A stretch of DNA of 25,571 bases from an uncultured bacterium (lineage in GTDB: Bacteria > Verrucomicrobiota > Kiritimatiellia > RFP12 > UBA1067): contig URIT01000035.1 in NCBI GenBank assembly GCA_900547945.1, positions 1 to 25,571 of the forward strand. The letters are read 5' to 3'. Shown here piece by piece: positions 25,058-25,571 of this stretch. The translations under genes were made by a program, and so were the position numbers. The notes under the pieces are model-generated. The model saw only the letters and a list, made by a program, of their open reading frames with translations, had not been told where the DNA came from and made no database searches. The first letter of the stretch is position 1; every line of letters starts with the position of its first letter.

Positions 25058-25571
25058 ATGAGAGCCAAAAATACGTTTGCCGCTTTGGGCGCCGCCTGTG
25101 TTTCGCTTGTCCTTGCAACGAGCGCTGTCGCGCAGAACGATCTGGACGATCTTCTCAGTGACCTCGACACCGCGCCAACGAAGAAGGAGGCCGCGAAGCC
25201 CGCTGCCGAGGCCCCGAAGCCTGCGGTGGAGGAGAAGAAGGAGACCGCGAAGCCCGCCGAAGAGGCGAAGCCTGCGGAAGAGGCTCCGAAGCCGGAAGCG
25301 GAGAAGAAGGAAGAGGCGAAGCCTGCCGAGGCCGAGAAACCTGCGGAAGAGGCCAAGCCCGCCGAAGAGGCGAAGCCGGCGGAGGAGAAGCCCGCCGAGG
25401 CCGAGAAGCCTGCGGAAGAGGCCAAGCCTGCGGAAGAGGCCAAGCCCGCCGAAGAGGCGAAGCCGGCGGAGGAGGCTCCGAAGCCGGAAGCGGAGAAGAA
25501 GGAAGAGGCGAAGCCTGCCGAGGCCGAGAAACCTGCGGAAGAGGCCAAGCCCGCCGAAGAGGCGAAGCCGG
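25058..25571 (+). CDS. Exported protein with Lys/Pro/Ala/Glu-rich repeats, 5' end only; putative secretin (Amuc_1098/PilQ position)
   Basis: The first 171 codons are visible and the gene runs off the window. A good ribosome site (AAGGAG) precedes ATG 25058. Residues 1 to about 26 form a signal peptide (ending AVAQ), followed by the acidic stretch NDLDDLLSDLDTA and then a low-complexity linker of KPAEEA/EKPAEEAKP units with no folded domain in view. Such a linker could span peptidoglycan. No secretin domain is seen in the available part. The assignment is inferred from locus order, since the secretin follows Amuc_1099 in Akkermansia as PilQ follows PilP elsewhere. Codon choice in the first 30 codons is less GC-biased than in neighbours. 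Alternatives are a TonB-like or other repeat-rich envelope protein. Confidence 0.6.
   Translation, partial: MRAKNTFAALGAACVSLVLATSAVAQNDLDDLLSDLDTAPTKKEAAKPAAEAPKPAVEEKKETAKPAEEAKPAEEAPKPEAEKKEEAKPAEAEKPAEEAKPAEEAKPAEEKPAEAEKPAEEAKPAEEAKPAEEAKPAEEAPKPEAEKKEEAKPAEAEKPAEEAKPAEEAKP
25280..25571. repeat. 100-bp exact duplication (192-bp offset) in the repeat-rich coding region
   Basis: Positions 25280-25379 are identical to 25472-25571, and the identity reaches the window edge, so it probably continues. The offset of 192 bp is a multiple of 3 and keeps the frame. Between the copies are further imperfect GAAGAGGC-AAGCC units. This points to recent in-frame expansion of the KPAEEA linker, and to a region prone to assembly collapse. 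Confidence 0.9.

Overview
The window is GC-rich bacterial DNA with compact genes, all on the + strand, and very strong G/C-ending codon bias. The best match for the host is a member of the Kiritimatiellota/Verrucomicrobiota (PVC group), perhaps an uncultured gut or sediment lineage. Three things support this: a five-gene pilus-like locus at the right end in the same order as I recall for Akkermansia Amuc_1102-1098, very large secreted proteins with Ca-binding thrombospondin type 3 repeats, and plentiful intergenic inverted repeats. The assignment rests on gene content only, since there is no rRNA or tRNA gene. Layout from left to right: (1) Positions 1-494 hold no gene, only a 120-bp tandem repeat with internal inverted arms, two smaller tandem duplications and a promoter. 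(2) 495-4085 encodes a secreted C10 (streptopain-like) cysteine protease with a very long C-terminal extension. (3) 4190-4660 is a small helical lipoprotein, and 4698-16658 a 3,986-residue secreted protein with Ig/PKD-like domains, about 18 DxDxDG calcium sites and a LamG domain; the two are probably one operon. (4) 16878-20312 is a housekeeping block: acetate kinase, phosphate acetyltransferase and arabinose-5-phosphate isomerase. Two elaborate inverted short-repeat elements with unrelated sequences flank ackA. (5) 20351-25571 is the pilus/type II secretion-like envelope locus: an Amuc_1102-like protein, a PilM-PilN fusion, an Amuc_1100-like (PilO-like) protein, an Amuc_1099-like membrane protein carrying a zinc-ribbon-like Cys cluster and TSP3 repeats, and the start of what is probably the outer-membrane secretin, cut by the window end. 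How the genes may work together: AckA and Pta make ATP and acetate from acetyl-CoA, and KdsD supplies the Kdo precursor for LPS, implying a diderm fermenter. The right-end locus would build a PilMNOPQ-like trans-envelope complex. The protease and giant protein look like surface or secreted products for attachment or polymer use. TSP3-type calcium repeats occur in both the giant protein and the pilus-like locus, a suggestive but unproven link. Four well-placed sigma70-type promoters can be read. All ten complete genes (about 7,950 codons) lack TTA, CTA and TCA codons entirely.
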